Assembly: GCA_964291485.2 (NCBI GenBank)
Contig: OZ220224.1
Coordinates: 1,488,001 to 1,552,000, forward strand
Length of the DNA: 64,000 bases
DNA from: Kistimonas sp964291485
Lineage (GTDB): Bacteria > Pseudomonadota > Gammaproteobacteria > Pseudomonadales > Endozoicomonadaceae
Reading direction: 5' to 3'
Position 1 is the stretch's first letter; each line of letters starts with the position of its first letter. Position numbers and translations under genes: made by a program. The notes beneath the pieces were generated by a model, which was given only the letters and a program-made list of their open reading frames with translations, had not been told where the DNA came from and ran no database searches. Shown here in pieces: positions 42,887 to 51,838 of the stretch.

Positions 42887-44327
42887 AATCCACATGAAGC
42901 CCCAGGGGCCGGTGCTTGAGTCTTTCATGGCCAGCATGGCCCGTGTCGCCGCGATCATGGGGCCGCTGGGTTCCGGCAAAACGTACCAGAGTTGCCAGAA
43001 GCTGTTCACCCTGATGTGTCAGCAGAAGCCCAACCCGGAAAACCTGCGCAAGACGCGCTGGTGCGCCATCCGTAACACCTATCCGGATCTCACCACGACC
43101 ACCATCAAGGACTGGCGGGAACTGTTCGGTGAGCTGGGCAGGTACAAGGCTGGGGGCATCGAACCACCGACCCATTACCTGGACTTTGATTTGCCCGACG
43201 GCAGCCGCGTAATGGCGGAAGTGATCTTCCTGGCGATGGATCGGGAAGACCATGTGAAGAAACTGCGGGGCATGCAGGTCACGGGCTTCTGGCTCAACGA
43301 GATGAAGGAGCTGCCCAAGTCCGTCGTGGATATGGCCGACCTGCGTCACGGCCGTTACCCCTCGGCCATGGATGGTGGCCCCAGCTGGCACGGCATGATC
43401 GGCGACACCAACGCGCCGGATGAAGACCACTGGTATTACAAACTGGCCGAAGAGGAAAGGCCCGAAGGCTGGGCGTTCTTCCGGCAGCCTGGTGGTGTGA
43501 TTGCCTGCGGGGAAGGGGCGGACGGTCGTGTGAACTGGCAGCCCAACCCCAACGCGGAAAACCAGAACAACCTGCCGGAGGGGTATTACCTGCGGGGCAT
43601 GGCTGGCAAGTCGGACGACTGGATCAAGGTTAACCTGGCCAACGAATACGGCTTTGTTCAGGACGGCAAGCCGGTGCATCCGGAATACGTGGACAGTGTC
43701 CACTGTGCGGATCAGGCGATCCCGGCAGACCCCAGTTACCCGCTGACCCTCGGCATCGACTTCGGCCGGACACCGGCAGCGGTGATCTGGCAACAGAACA
43801 ACCTCGGGCGCTGGTCGGCGATTGATGAGTTTGTCACCGAGGATATGAGTGCTGCGTTGTTTGCACCGCAACTCAAGCGGCACCTGGACCAACACTACGC
43901 CGGTTTTGAAGTGGCCGCCTGGGGCGATCCGGCCGGTACCGGCAAGGGACAGGCCACGGACGATACGCCCATACAGATTCTGAGAGCCAACGGCATCCCG
44001 GTGCAGCCCTGTCACAGCAACGACCCGACACTGCGCCGCGCCGCCATCGCCAACCCTTGCACCCGTAACTGCATGGACGGTCGCCCGGCGCTGATCATCA
44101 GCCCGAAATGCAAGGTGCTGCGCAAGGGACTGATGGGCGGCTTCCAGTACCGGCGATTGAAAGTGGCCGGCGATGAACGCTACCAGGACCAGCCGGACAA
44201 GAATCATTACTCCCACGTCTGCGAGGCCGCCGAATACGGCCTGCTGGGCGGTGGGGAAGGCCATGCCGCCGTCACCCCGGTACGTCCACGGGTGACCATC
44301 AAACGTTACCGGCCCAGCGTCTACTAA
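42873..44327 (+). CDS. terminase large subunit
   Basis: A 484-residue packaging ATPase and nuclease. Walker A is IMGPLGSGKTYQS (residues 29-41), Walker B lies around QVTGFWLNEMKELPKS, and the RNase-H-like nuclease domain begins with YPLTLGIDFGRTPAAVIW, which carries the first metal-binding Asp. The start at 42873 (MATIEIHMK) lies within the small-subunit gene and is preferred to the one 17 codons upstream. The type is that of P22/SU10-like podoviruses. Confidence 0.92.
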   Translation: MATIEIHMKPQGPVLESFMASMARVAAIMGPLGSGKTYQSCQKLFTLMCQQKPNPENLRKTRWCAIRNTYPDLTTTTIKDWRELFGELGRYKAGGIEPPTHYLDFDLPDGSRVMAEVIFLAMDREDHVKKLRGMQVTGFWLNEMKELPKSVVDMADLRHGRYPSAMDGGPSWHGMIGDTNAPDEDHWYYKLAEEERPEGWAFFRQPGGVIACGEGADGRVNWQPNPNAENQNNLPEGYYLRGMAGKSDDWIKVNLANEYGFVQDGKPVHPEYVDSVHCADQAIPADPSYPLTLGIDFGRTPAAVIWQQNNLGRWSAIDEFVTEDMSAALFAPQLKRHLDQHYAGFEVAAWGDPAGTGKGQATDDTPIQILRANGIPVQPCHSNDPTLRRAAIANPCTRNCMDGRPALIISPKCKVLRKGLMGGFQYRRLKVAGDERYQDQPDKNHYSHVCEAAEYGLLGGGEGHAAVTPVRPRVTIKRYRPSVY

Positions 44328-44339
44328 CCGAGTCTACCG

Positions 44340-46358
44340 ATGCGCAAAACCCCGAAGAATGAACGTGAGCTGACCGCACTGCTCAGGGATCACATCGCCC
44401 AGTCGGCGCTGCTGGAAGACAGCGAGATTGCCCGCCAGCGGGTGCGGGCCATCGACGCCTACCACGGCAGGAACCACCGGAACCGGCCGGAGCTGTCCAA
44501 CCACGTGAGCCGTGATGTGTTCGACGTGGTGGAGAGTGAGAAGGCCCTGCTGCTGCAGACGTTTTCCGGCGCCCGCAAGATCATCCGGTTCCGTCCCCGG
44601 GATCCGGACGACGTGGAAGCCGCCAAGCTGCGCAACGCTTACCTCAATCACCTGTTTTGGGAAAAGAACAAGGGCTACCAGCTGCTCTACGATGGCATCC
44701 ACAATGCCGAGGTGGAGAAGGTCGCCGCCTACAAGTACTGGTGGGACAGTGACAGCCACATTGAGAAACGCCCCTTCCAGGGCAACGCCGTCATGCTGCA
44801 GGCCGCCCGTTTTGAAATGACGCAGCAGGGCTGGCAGCTGGCGGCGCTGGAGCAGACCGGCCCGGATCAGTTTGTCGGGGAGTTTGTCCGGATCATCGAC
44901 CAGTCACAGGTACGCATCCGCACCATTGCCCCGGATTGCCTGCGGGTGGATCCCGGTGCTGACAGTATCGACAACGCGGTGTTTGTCGGTGAAGAGATCG
45001 ACCTGACCGGCTCGGAGCTGGTGGCGCTGGGTGTGGACGCAGCAATACTGGAAACCCTCAACAAGGCGGGTGCGTCCAGCACCGTGGGGAACGCCCGCAA
45101 ACGGCACGACAACAGCCAGCGCCTGCGGGATCACGCAGAGCTGACACCGGCGCAGCAGAAATACACGGTCGTGGACTGTTATATCCGGCTGGATATCGAT
45201 GACGACGGCATCAGCGAGCTGTATCAGGTCTGGGCAGGGCTGGAAGGGGAACTGTTGACCGAACCGGAACCGGTGCCGGAAGTGCCGATTGTGGCCGACA
45301 GCCTGATTCCCTTACCCCATAAATTCCACGGGTTGGCGCCGGCGGAAACCCTGGTGGATATCCAGGAAACCAATTCCGACATCAAGCGGCAGATGGTGGA
45401 TCACCTGGCGCGGGTGAACAGCCAGCGGATGGTGGGTGACCTGCAGGTGATCCGTAACCCCATGGACCTGATCGAGAACCATGTGGGCAGCGTCATTGAT
45501 GCGCCGTTCCTCAATGGCCATGCGCCGCTGCAACCCCTGCAGCAGACCCAGCTATCACCGGCTACCACCGCCATCCTTGAGGAGATGAAGCAGGAGAAGG
45601 AGTTCCGTGGCGGTATCTCCCGTGTGGCGCAGGGCCTGAACCAGGACGCCATCAGCAACCAGAACGCCGACAGCCTGATTGAGCGTTACACCAGTGCCAG
45701 CACCCGCCGCACCATGATGAAGGCCCGCAACTTTGCCGAGCTGATCCTGAAACCCTTGCTACAGGGGGTTTACCGGCTGGCGGTGGAAATGGACAACACT
45801 CCGGTGATGCTGCAGGTGGGCGGACAGTGGCAACAGGTAAGCCCGCAACAGCTGGGACGGGATGCCGAGCTGGCCGTTGATATGGCGGTGACCGATGAAG
45901 AGGCGAGCCGCCGCGCCCAGACCCTGATGCTGATTCACAACACCCTGATCAACAGCAAGTCGGCGGACGTGCTCTACCCGGAGAAACGCCAGCACGCCCT
46001 GTTGACCGATGTGCTGGAGATGACCGGCGAATCCGCCCACCTCTACCTGGAAGACCCGAACAATCCCAAGGCACAGCAATCCATCGTCGGCCTGCAGCAA
46101 CAGCTCGCGCAGGTGTCACAACAACTCCAGTTGGTGCAACAGCAGAACCAGCAACTGGCCCACAACAACCGGCTGCTGCAGGTGCAGGTGGTGAACCGGC
46201 AGGCGGACGCCCGGGCGAAGCTGGAGACCGAAGCCCGCAAGGCCGGCCAGAAAGACCGCGAGCTGGATATTCGTGAAGACGCCGAAGAGCACAAGCAGGC
46301 CGTCGATATGGCGGAACTGGCCATTGAAAAGCAGCAACAAAGGCCGGTGGACGTATGA
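44340..46358 (+). CDS. portal protein, P22-like
   Basis: A 672-residue portal protein that forms the dodecameric ring through which DNA is packaged. LLRDHIAQSALLEDSEIARQ at the start, PLPHKFHGLAPAETLVDIQE with NSDIKRQMVDHLARVNSQRM in the middle, and a long Gln-rich coiled coil (QQQLAQVSQQLQLVQQQNQQ) near the C-terminus fit the P22-type portals of podoviruses. It directly follows the terminase. Confidence 0.88.
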   Translation: MRKTPKNERELTALLRDHIAQSALLEDSEIARQRVRAIDAYHGRNHRNRPELSNHVSRDVFDVVESEKALLLQTFSGARKIIRFRPRDPDDVEAAKLRNAYLNHLFWEKNKGYQLLYDGIHNAEVEKVAAYKYWWDSDSHIEKRPFQGNAVMLQAARFEMTQQGWQLAALEQTGPDQFVGEFVRIIDQSQVRIRTIAPDCLRVDPGADSIDNAVFVGEEIDLTGSELVALGVDAAILETLNKAGASSTVGNARKRHDNSQRLRDHAELTPAQQKYTVVDCYIRLDIDDDGISELYQVWAGLEGELLTEPEPVPEVPIVADSLIPLPHKFHGLAPAETLVDIQETNSDIKRQMVDHLARVNSQRMVGDLQVIRNPMDLIENHVGSVIDAPFLNGHAPLQPLQQTQLSPATTAILEEMKQEKEFRGGISRVAQGLNQDAISNQNADSLIERYTSASTRRTMMKARNFAELILKPLLQGVYRLAVEMDNTPVMLQVGGQWQQVSPQQLGRDAELAVDMAVTDEEASRRAQTLMLIHNTLINSKSADVLYPEKRQHALLTDVLEMTGESAHLYLEDPNNPKAQQSIVGLQQQLAQVSQQLQLVQQQNQQLAHNNRLLQVQVVNRQADARAKLETEARKAGQKDRELDIREDAEEHKQAVDMAELAIEKQQQRPVDV

Positions 46359-46564
46359 GCGATGACGCCTGGTTAACGCGTAGGAGAGAACAGAACCGTG
46401 ACAACGAAGCCGAACGCCACGAGCGCCGCAAGGCGTTTTATCGAGCGGTTACGCCGCCGCCGACCGAGCCGGAAGCCCCTCAATCGCCGACAGGAAGGCG
46501 CAAGGGCCGCAGAAAGTCTCGCGCTGCTGCAAAACCCCGCGTTCCAGGCGGCGTACAGCAATAG
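46355..46564 (+). CDS. small basic protein, doubtful
   Basis: A 69-codon frame whose ATG overlaps the portal stop (ATGA). The product is very basic (RRKAFYRAV, RRKGRRKSRAAAK). It overlaps the next gene, 46398-46751, in another frame for most of its length. Either this is a short coupled protein or only the second frame is real; the C-terminal part of the second looks more natural. Confidence 0.35.
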   Translation: MSDDAWLTRRREQNRDNEAERHERRKAFYRAVTPPPTEPEAPQSPTGRRKGRRKSRAAAKPRVPGGVQQ

Positions 46565-46751
46565 CTTTGAGCGCGGCATCGATGCGCTGATGCGACTCGA
46601 CCCGGTCAGCGACACCGACCGGATCCGCAGCCAGCTGATCGAACTGCGGGCGCTGGAGTCACTGGCGCTGTCGCTGAACAGTTTTGTCACGACAGCCGAG
46701 CTGGACGCCCGGCGCAGGGAAAAACAACAACAGCAAGCGGAAGGAAACTAA
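46398..46751 (+). CDS. unrecognised small virion-region protein
   Basis: A 117-residue protein between portal and scaffold, not recognised. The N-terminal third is basic (ARRFIERLRRRRPSRKPLNR). The rest is a regular helical sequence (FQAAYSNSFERGIDALMRLD, SQLIELRALESLALSLNSFV) of the kind seen in small phage assembly proteins. It ends three bases before the scaffold gene. Confidence 0.55.
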   Translation: MTTKPNATSAARRFIERLRRRRPSRKPLNRRQEGARAAESLALLQNPAFQAAYSNSFERGIDALMRLDPVSDTDRIRSQLIELRALESLALSLNSFVTTAELDARRREKQQQQAEGN

Positions 46752-46754
46752 CCC

Positions 46755-47792
46755 ATGACCCAACCACTGGCGCAACCTGCTGGAGAACGATCGGCCAATG
46801 CTGCCATTGTGCCGGACTCTGCCAGCGCTCCAGTCTCAACCCGGGATGCACTCCGTCAACGCCTGGACTCTTTCCGACACCAGCCGGAAGAACGACCGGG
46901 CGACAGTGATCCCAACCAGTCGGCTGATGATCAGCCAGCGGGTAACGAAGGCAACCCGCCCGGGGATAACAGCCAGGACTCTGCCGGCGATGCGTCGGAA
47001 GAACGACCTGGTGAGGATCCCGACGGCGAGGACGGCAATCTGCCGGCGCCCACGGCCCTGTCCCTGGACGACACCGCTGTTTACCAGGTCGGTGATGAAA
47101 CGGTCACGGGGGCGGAGCTGCAGGAACGGTTGATGCTCAAGGCCGACCACACCCGCAAAACCCAGGAGCTGTCGGACAGACGCAAGGAAATGGAGGCTGA
47201 GCGTGAACAGTACGCCCAGAACCTGGCGTTCCTTGAGTCTGCCAATAACGCCAGCCTGCAGCAGTACCAGCAGCTGGACTGGCAGCAACTGGGCAGCAAC
47301 CCGGCCGAGTACCAGCGCAAACAGCAGGAGCTTCAGCAGTTGCTGCAGCGCAAGCAGCAGATCGACGGCGCCAAACAGCAGTTTTTTGAGCACCTGAAAC
47401 AGCAGCGCCTGGCACAGCGCAACAAGGCGGCGCAGGACGCGGTGGAAACGTTGAAAACGGTGTTTCCGGACTGGGGCAATGAGCGTTACAGCGCACTGCG
47501 CGAAACCGCCCAGGCCTACGACATTCCGGTGGCAGAGTTCGACGAGTACACCGACCCGCGCATCATGCGCATCCTGCACGACGCCGGGCAGTACCGGCAG
47601 GCGCAGCAGCAGGCCCGGGAAGCGGTCAAGCGTAAACCCAAACCACAACCCAAAGGCCAGAACAGGGACACCCGGCTGTCCACCGAGCAGGCCAAGCGGA
47701 TGAATCTCACCAAACAGGCGAACGCCGGTGACACATCCGCCAACCGCGCATTGCTCAAGGACCGGCTGGGGAAACGGTTCGGCCGTACCTGA
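46755..47792 (+). CDS. capsid scaffolding protein
   Basis: A 345-residue protein placed directly before the major capsid gene. An acidic, Pro/Glu/Asp-rich disordered N-terminus (about 1-100) is followed by a coiled coil rich in Gln and Lys (RKQQELQQLLQRKQQIDGAK) and a basic C-terminus (RALLKDRLGKRFGRT). This charge pattern and position are typical of scaffolding proteins, which shape the procapsid and then leave it. Confidence 0.8.
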   Translation: MTQPLAQPAGERSANAAIVPDSASAPVSTRDALRQRLDSFRHQPEERPGDSDPNQSADDQPAGNEGNPPGDNSQDSAGDASEERPGEDPDGEDGNLPAPTALSLDDTAVYQVGDETVTGAELQERLMLKADHTRKTQELSDRRKEMEAEREQYAQNLAFLESANNASLQQYQQLDWQQLGSNPAEYQRKQQELQQLLQRKQQIDGAKQQFFEHLKQQRLAQRNKAAQDAVETLKTVFPDWGNERYSALRETAQAYDIPVAEFDEYTDPRIMRILHDAGQYRQAQQQAREAVKRKPKPQPKGQNRDTRLSTEQAKRMNLTKQANAGDTSANRALLKDRLGKRFGRT

Positions 47793-47810
47793 ATGACGGA
47801 GTGATTACCG

Positions 47811-48710
47811 ATGCCAGCAGATAACATTACCACCCACGACCAGGTGGGGAAGGTTGAGGATGTCTCGGACATCATCAAGAACATTGCCCCCACCCGCACG
47901 CCGGTCTATTCCATGCTCATGGCAGACGACTGCCACAACCCGCTGTATGAGGAGCTGGAGGATGACCTGGCGGAGGCCAACCCGGACAACGCCGCCATTG
48001 AAGGCGCGGATGCGGAAGACGCCGACCAGGGCCAGCCCGAACCGGTGCAGGGTCGCACCCAGATTTTCACCAAGACGGTGAAGGTCTCCGGTTCCGCCCG
48101 CGCCACCGACACCTACGGTCGTGCGGACGAACTCACCTACCAGGTGGAGAAGAAGGGCAAGGAGATCAAGCGCGACATCGAGGCCGCGCTGATGGGGCGC
48201 AAGCAGGCGCCGGTGGCCGGTTCCGAAAGCGCCGCCCGCAAGACCGGCTCGGTGGCGCACTATGTCCATGCGGATACCACGATAGACGGCAGCAGCACGC
48301 TGGACGAAGCCAAGTTCAACGCCATGATGGAAAAGGTGTATGAGGAAGGTGGTGAACCGGGCTATCTGGTCACCGCACCGGGACACGCGACCACCATCGC
48401 GGGCTGGGCCATGGCCTCGGGGCGGCAGCGCGATTTCCAGCAGTCCACCACGCTGGTGAACGTGATTGATTTCCTGGTCACGCCCCACGGCAGTGTTGAA
48501 GTCGTGCAGGATATCTTCGCCAGCCCGAACTACCTGGTGGCGCTCGATACTGAGTATGCCCGCCTGAAAGAGCTGCGCCCGATGCAGCTGGAAGAGCTGG
48601 CCAAGACCGGTGATGCCGACAAGTACCAGCTGATCTGTGAGCTGGGTTACCACCCCGGTAACCGCAAGGCGCACGGCCTGCTGGATAACGCCTACACGGC
48701 ACCGTCGTAA
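47811..48710 (+). CDS. major capsid protein, SU10-like (DUF5309)
   Basis: A 299-residue major head protein. The N-terminal DVSDIIKNIAPTRTPVYSML, then RTQIFTKTVKVSGSARATDTY and EIKRDIEAALMGRKQAPVAG, are the pattern of the SU10/DUF5309 coat protein group with the HK97 fold. The later DFLVTPHGSVEVVQDIFASP and the LKELRPMQLEELAKTGDADK end fit as well. It follows the scaffold gene after 18 bases. Confidence 0.88.
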   Translation: MPADNITTHDQVGKVEDVSDIIKNIAPTRTPVYSMLMADDCHNPLYEELEDDLAEANPDNAAIEGADAEDADQGQPEPVQGRTQIFTKTVKVSGSARATDTYGRADELTYQVEKKGKEIKRDIEAALMGRKQAPVAGSESAARKTGSVAHYVHADTTIDGSSTLDEAKFNAMMEKVYEEGGEPGYLVTAPGHATTIAGWAMASGRQRDFQQSTTLVNVIDFLVTPHGSVEVVQDIFASPNYLVALDTEYARLKELRPMQLEELAKTGDADKYQLICELGYHPGNRKAHGLLDNAYTAPS

Positions 48711-48728
48711 ATAATGGGGAGAAAGTTG

Positions 48729-48751
48729 GAAGCGGGTTAAAAACCCGCTTC
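48729..48751. terminator. bidirectional hairpin between capsid and antisense gene
   Basis: GAAGCGGG-TTAAAAA-CCCGCTTC, just after the capsid stop and after the antisense micro-gene read from the other side. It could limit transcription both ways; T-runs are short. Confidence 0.5.
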
Positions 48752-48756
48752 CTGTA

Positions 48757-48933
48757 TCAGAGATTCAGCAAGGCAAACATGACTGGATTTACGGCTAGCA
48801 GTACGAGAACAACTAGCAAGGCTGCAGGCAGAGCTTTCACAGGCTGGAAATCCTTCCTAAAGCCAGTGTAAAGAGTATCAACTGCCTTTGCTTTATCTGA
48901 TACGCGGTCTGTGACCACACCTGATTTATCCAT
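48757..48933 (-). CDS. 58-residue single-pass membrane protein, antisense in the late region
   Basis: On the minus strand, ATG at 48933 follows GGGAGGATTTATCA, a very strong ribosome-binding site. The 58-codon product has a soluble, charged N-terminal 30 residues (MDKSGVVTDRVSDKAKAVDT) and then a hydrophobic segment (ALPAALLVVLVLLAVNPVMF). No family is recognised. It is transcribed against the virion operon in the 430-base gap between capsid and tail genes, the usual place of a moron expressed from the prophage. Superinfection exclusion is one possible role, by analogy only. Confidence 0.6.
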   Translation of the reverse strand: MDKSGVVTDRVSDKAKAVDTLYTGFRKDFQPVKALPAALLVVLVLLAVNPVMFALLNL

Positions 48934-49140
48934 TGATAAATCCTCCCTGGTGCTTGCTTATCCCTGGTCCTGAATTTGGGTATCGGGATAATAAATCAGA
49001 CCATCCGTTCTTCTCCATAAATCAAGCTTCTCTTCAGTTTCAAGGCAGTCTTTTTAAGGACTGCACGGGCGAACGGTACCCACTGAAGTTTCTATTTTCT
49101 CAGGCCGTTAATTCACGGGATATAGGTACATACCTGAGTC
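48934..49140. promoter_or_regulatory. region expected to hold the antisense gene promoter
   Basis: About 200 AT-rich bases between the antisense micro-gene and the next tail gene. On the minus strand TTGAAA and TTTATG with 16 bases between them (near 49015-49045) could be a weak promoter. An imperfect GCAGTC...GACTGC inverted repeat lies at 49046-49065. Confidence 0.3.
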
Positions 49141-49437
49141 ATGGACACAACACTCAAACAACAGGACGGACAGGTTCACCAGGTCTGGAAACAGGATCTG
49201 CGTGCCTTCTGGAAGCGCAAGAGAGAGCTGGAAGAACTGCACGGCACGGGTGATATCCAGCTGGGTTTTTCCATTCCTACGGTGCTCTATCCGGAATTCA
49301 AGACCCGTTGGAACCTGGATCTTCTGCGGCTCAATAAAGACGACCGCGATCGCCTCTGGCGCATCATCCAGACGGAATATCCTGACCTGATCTATGCCCG
49401 TCCCCGCAACCGTATTTTTATGGGTAGCGCCAGATGA
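49141..49437 (+). CDS. unrecognised small virion-region protein
   Basis: A 98-residue protein, not recognised. It is charged (LRAFWKRKRELEELHGTGDI) and ends with LWRIIQTEYPDLIYARPRNR. It overlaps the adaptor gene by four bases and lies where head-completion proteins are encoded. The frame also runs open from 48933 in a different phase, which is a shadow. Confidence 0.6.
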   Translation: MDTTLKQQDGQVHQVWKQDLRAFWKRKRELEELHGTGDIQLGFSIPTVLYPEFKTRWNLDLLRLNKDDRDRLWRIIQTEYPDLIYARPRNRIFMGSAR

Positions 49438-50051
49438 TCCAGACCTACGGTGAACTGAAACAGTCGGTGATCCGCTGGATCGACCGGAAGGATCTGGCCA
49501 GCGTGATCGACGATATCTGCATGTTGGGTATTCGTCGCGTGTATCGGGATGTGCGCTGCCCGGCCAATGAACGGTTGGCGGGGTATACCCAGCCTACAAC
49601 CGGCTGGCTCAAGACGCTGCCGCTGCCCGGTGACTTTCTGGAACTGCGGATGCTGACCTGCAACGGTGAACCCCTGAGCCGGGTGACTGATCAGCAGGCA
49701 CACCGGATGCTGCGGCAGGGCACGACCGGCAAACCACAGTGTTTCGGTCGCATCGGTGTGGAGCTGGCGTTGCTGCCCATTCCGGATGGCCCATACGACT
49801 TCGGGATCTGGTACTGGACCGATGAGAGTGAACTGCTGACCGGCAGGGACGAAGCCGAAACCCAGTTGCTGCAATCGGCGGGGGAACTGTTTCTGTACGC
49901 CTGCCTGACCGAGTCCGAGGCTTATCTGATCAATGACCCCCGGGTGGCCACCTGGGAAGCGAAGTACGAACAATCCATGAACCGCCTCAACCGCCAGGCG
50001 GAGCGTGATGAGCTTTCCGGCGGTCCTGTCTGCGTAGGAGCGTCCAACTGA
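49434..50051 (+). CDS. head-tail adaptor protein, SU10-like
   Basis: A 205-residue protein. YGELKQSVIRWIDRKDLASV at the start, PGDFLELRMLTCNGEPLSRV in the middle and QLLQSAGELFLYACLTESEA toward the end match the adaptor/connector family of SU10-like podoviruses, which joins the portal to the tail. Its stop overlaps the next start by one base. Confidence 0.78.
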   Translation: MIQTYGELKQSVIRWIDRKDLASVIDDICMLGIRRVYRDVRCPANERLAGYTQPTTGWLKTLPLPGDFLELRMLTCNGEPLSRVTDQQAHRMLRQGTTGKPQCFGRIGVELALLPIPDGPYDFGIWYWTDESELLTGRDEAETQLLQSAGELFLYACLTESEAYLINDPRVATWEAKYEQSMNRLNRQAERDELSGGPVCVGASN

Positions 50052-51199
50052 TGAGCAATGGCAGCGCCGGTTTCTATGGCGCCAAGGTGGAAATCACGGA
50101 ATCGGCCATTGCAGCGGCCGACCGTTCCGAAGCGGCGGCAGACAATGCCCGGCAGTCTGAACAAAACGCCGGAGCATCTGCCAGCAAGGCAACCCAGCAG
50201 GCGACACTGGCCGAACAACAGGCGACAGCAGCCGGAGACAAGGCGCTTCAGGCTGCCAACAGCGCCACGGAATCGGCCACGGCCAGCAATGCCGCCAGCG
50301 ACCAGCGCCAGCTGGCCCAGACGGCCGCCACGGAAGCAGAAGGTTTCCGGGATGAAGCGGCTGCCTCTGCAACACAAGCGGATGACGCCGCCGTGCTGGC
50401 TGACCAGAAAATGCTGGATGCCCGCAGCAGTGCGCAATCGGCGGCAGCGGATGCACTGACCGCAGGCACACAGGCAACGGCTGCGACCAGTAGCGCCAGC
50501 GCCGCAGCAACCAGTGAAAGCGCGGCAGCCCAATCGGCTGCTGAGGCCGCGCAGTCCGCAAGCGATGCCGAGGCGCACAAGAATGCCGCCGCGCTGTCGG
50601 AGACGACGGCAGAACAACATAAGACGGCAGCCGCCGGTTCCGAGAGTGCCGCGGCAGCGTCTGCCACATCGGCAGAACAGGATCGGCAAGCTGCCAGCGA
50701 GGCGGCGACCACCGCAACGATAGAGGCGACAACGGCCAGCAATAGCGCCAGCCTTGCGGAACAGGCCAAAGAGGAAACCCTGGCGGCGAAGGATCAGGCG
50801 GTGGATGCCCGTGATGATGCCCTGCTGATTGCCAGCACCATGGCCGGCGGCATCGTTGAAATGGGCAACTGGGATGCATCCGTTGGTGCGTTGCCCGCCA
50901 AGCCGTCAGAGACCAGCGGCTTCTGGAAGATTATTGCCGGTGGCACGCTGGACGGCATAGAGCTGGGGGTGGGTGACTCCCTGGTGTACAGCAAGACGAC
51001 GGATTCCTTTTACAAGATTGATAACACGGAATCGGTCACCAGTGTTCAGGGCAAGAAAGGCATTGTTACGCTGATTCCGGAGGATATCGGGGCCGAACCG
51101 GCGTTGCCCGATAACCGCAAGCGCGTCATTCATGCCTCCACAGCAGAGCCTGCCGCCGGTGACTGGGCGCCCGGTGATCTCTGGGTTATCTACGAGTAA
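50051..51199 (+). CDS. Ala-rich tail fibre protein
   Basis: A 382-residue fibre. Residues 15-260 are a long series of Ala/Ser/Gln/Thr heptads (SAAEAAQSASDAEAHKNAAA is a sample) predicted to form a trimeric coiled-coil shaft. A C-terminal part of about 120 residues (DSLVYSKTTDSFYKIDNTE, EPAAGDWAPGDLWVIYE) looks like a fibre head domain. Repeats of this kind are prone to length change by recombination. Confidence 0.8.
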   Translation: MSNGSAGFYGAKVEITESAIAAADRSEAAADNARQSEQNAGASASKATQQATLAEQQATAAGDKALQAANSATESATASNAASDQRQLAQTAATEAEGFRDEAAASATQADDAAVLADQKMLDARSSAQSAAADALTAGTQATAATSSASAAATSESAAAQSAAEAAQSASDAEAHKNAAALSETTAEQHKTAAAGSESAAAASATSAEQDRQAASEAATTATIEATTASNSASLAEQAKEETLAAKDQAVDARDDALLIASTMAGGIVEMGNWDASVGALPAKPSETSGFWKIIAGGTLDGIELGVGDSLVYSKTTDSFYKIDNTESVTSVQGKKGIVTLIPEDIGAEPALPDNRKRVIHASTAEPAAGDWAPGDLWVIYE

Positions 51200-51204
51200 G
51201 CAGC

Positions 51205-51768
51205 ATGCCGGCAAAGATCAATATAAGCGGAGCAAAAAAAGAAATTGTCACAGTAATGTTGAATGACGCTGGCACCAGTAAGGAAGCCTCAAGGGTTCTC
51301 CTGAATATTGGTGGCGTAGCGAAAGAGGTTTATACGTCCAACCTTTATGAAGGGGCGGTAACCGTTGGCACTCAGTTGGCTTATAGCATTACTTCTCACG
51401 GGTACTTGTCTTATACATCAAACGATTTTGGGTCAATAACTCCTGAAACATTCGCACCTGATATACGTATGAGGATGGTTCAATCAAGTACAGCGGGTCC
51501 GTATGTTTGGGTAGAAATTGATAGCCTTGTCTTTAGTAAACAACAGCTTGAACAAGTCGTTCGGGGCTGGAAAAAGTTGAAAATCGGGCCTTATGAAATT
51601 GATTTAACGTTACCGGCCAGTGACGTAATCGTCACAAGCTACGATGACTTTTTTAATCAAGGCGTTATGAGGGGCACGTTACAGATAAACAACAGCGTGT
51701 TCTTCAGTAATGTCCATTCTTATCTGTCGTCAAAAATTGGCGGCAGTGTTGTCGTAGTCATCAAATAA
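51205..51768 (+). CDS. unrecognised tail-region protein of lower GC
   Basis: A 187-residue protein following the fibre gene after five bases, not recognised. It is rich in beta-type sequence (VGTQLAYSITSHGYLSYTSN, SDVIVTSYDDFFNQGVMRGT). GC is clearly lower than in its neighbours and it has its own terminator. It may be a receptor-binding or fibre accessory module exchanged between phages. Confidence 0.6.
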   Translation: MPAKINISGAKKEIVTVMLNDAGTSKEASRVLLNIGGVAKEVYTSNLYEGAVTVGTQLAYSITSHGYLSYTSNDFGSITPETFAPDIRMRMVQSSTAGPYVWVEIDSLVFSKQQLEQVVRGWKKLKIGPYEIDLTLPASDVIVTSYDDFFNQGVMRGTLQINNSVFFSNVHSYLSSKIGGSVVVVIK

Positions 51769-51794
51769 CAGATCAGACCAAGTCCAAATTCGAG

Positions 51795-51818
51795 AAACCC
51801 GCACCAGGCGGGTTTTTT
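51795..51818 (+). terminator. rho-independent terminator inside the tail region
   Basis: AAACCCGC-ACCA-GGCGGGTTTTTTAA follows the low-GC gene by about 25 bases. It is a canonical terminator within an otherwise continuous late operon. Confidence 0.85.
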
Positions 51819-51838
51819 AATGCCTGCAGGAAGCGACC

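Noticed and set aside
42852..44264. 470-codon minus-strand frame opposite the terminase
   Set aside because: Mirror frame of a high-GC gene with clear terminase motifs on the plus strand.
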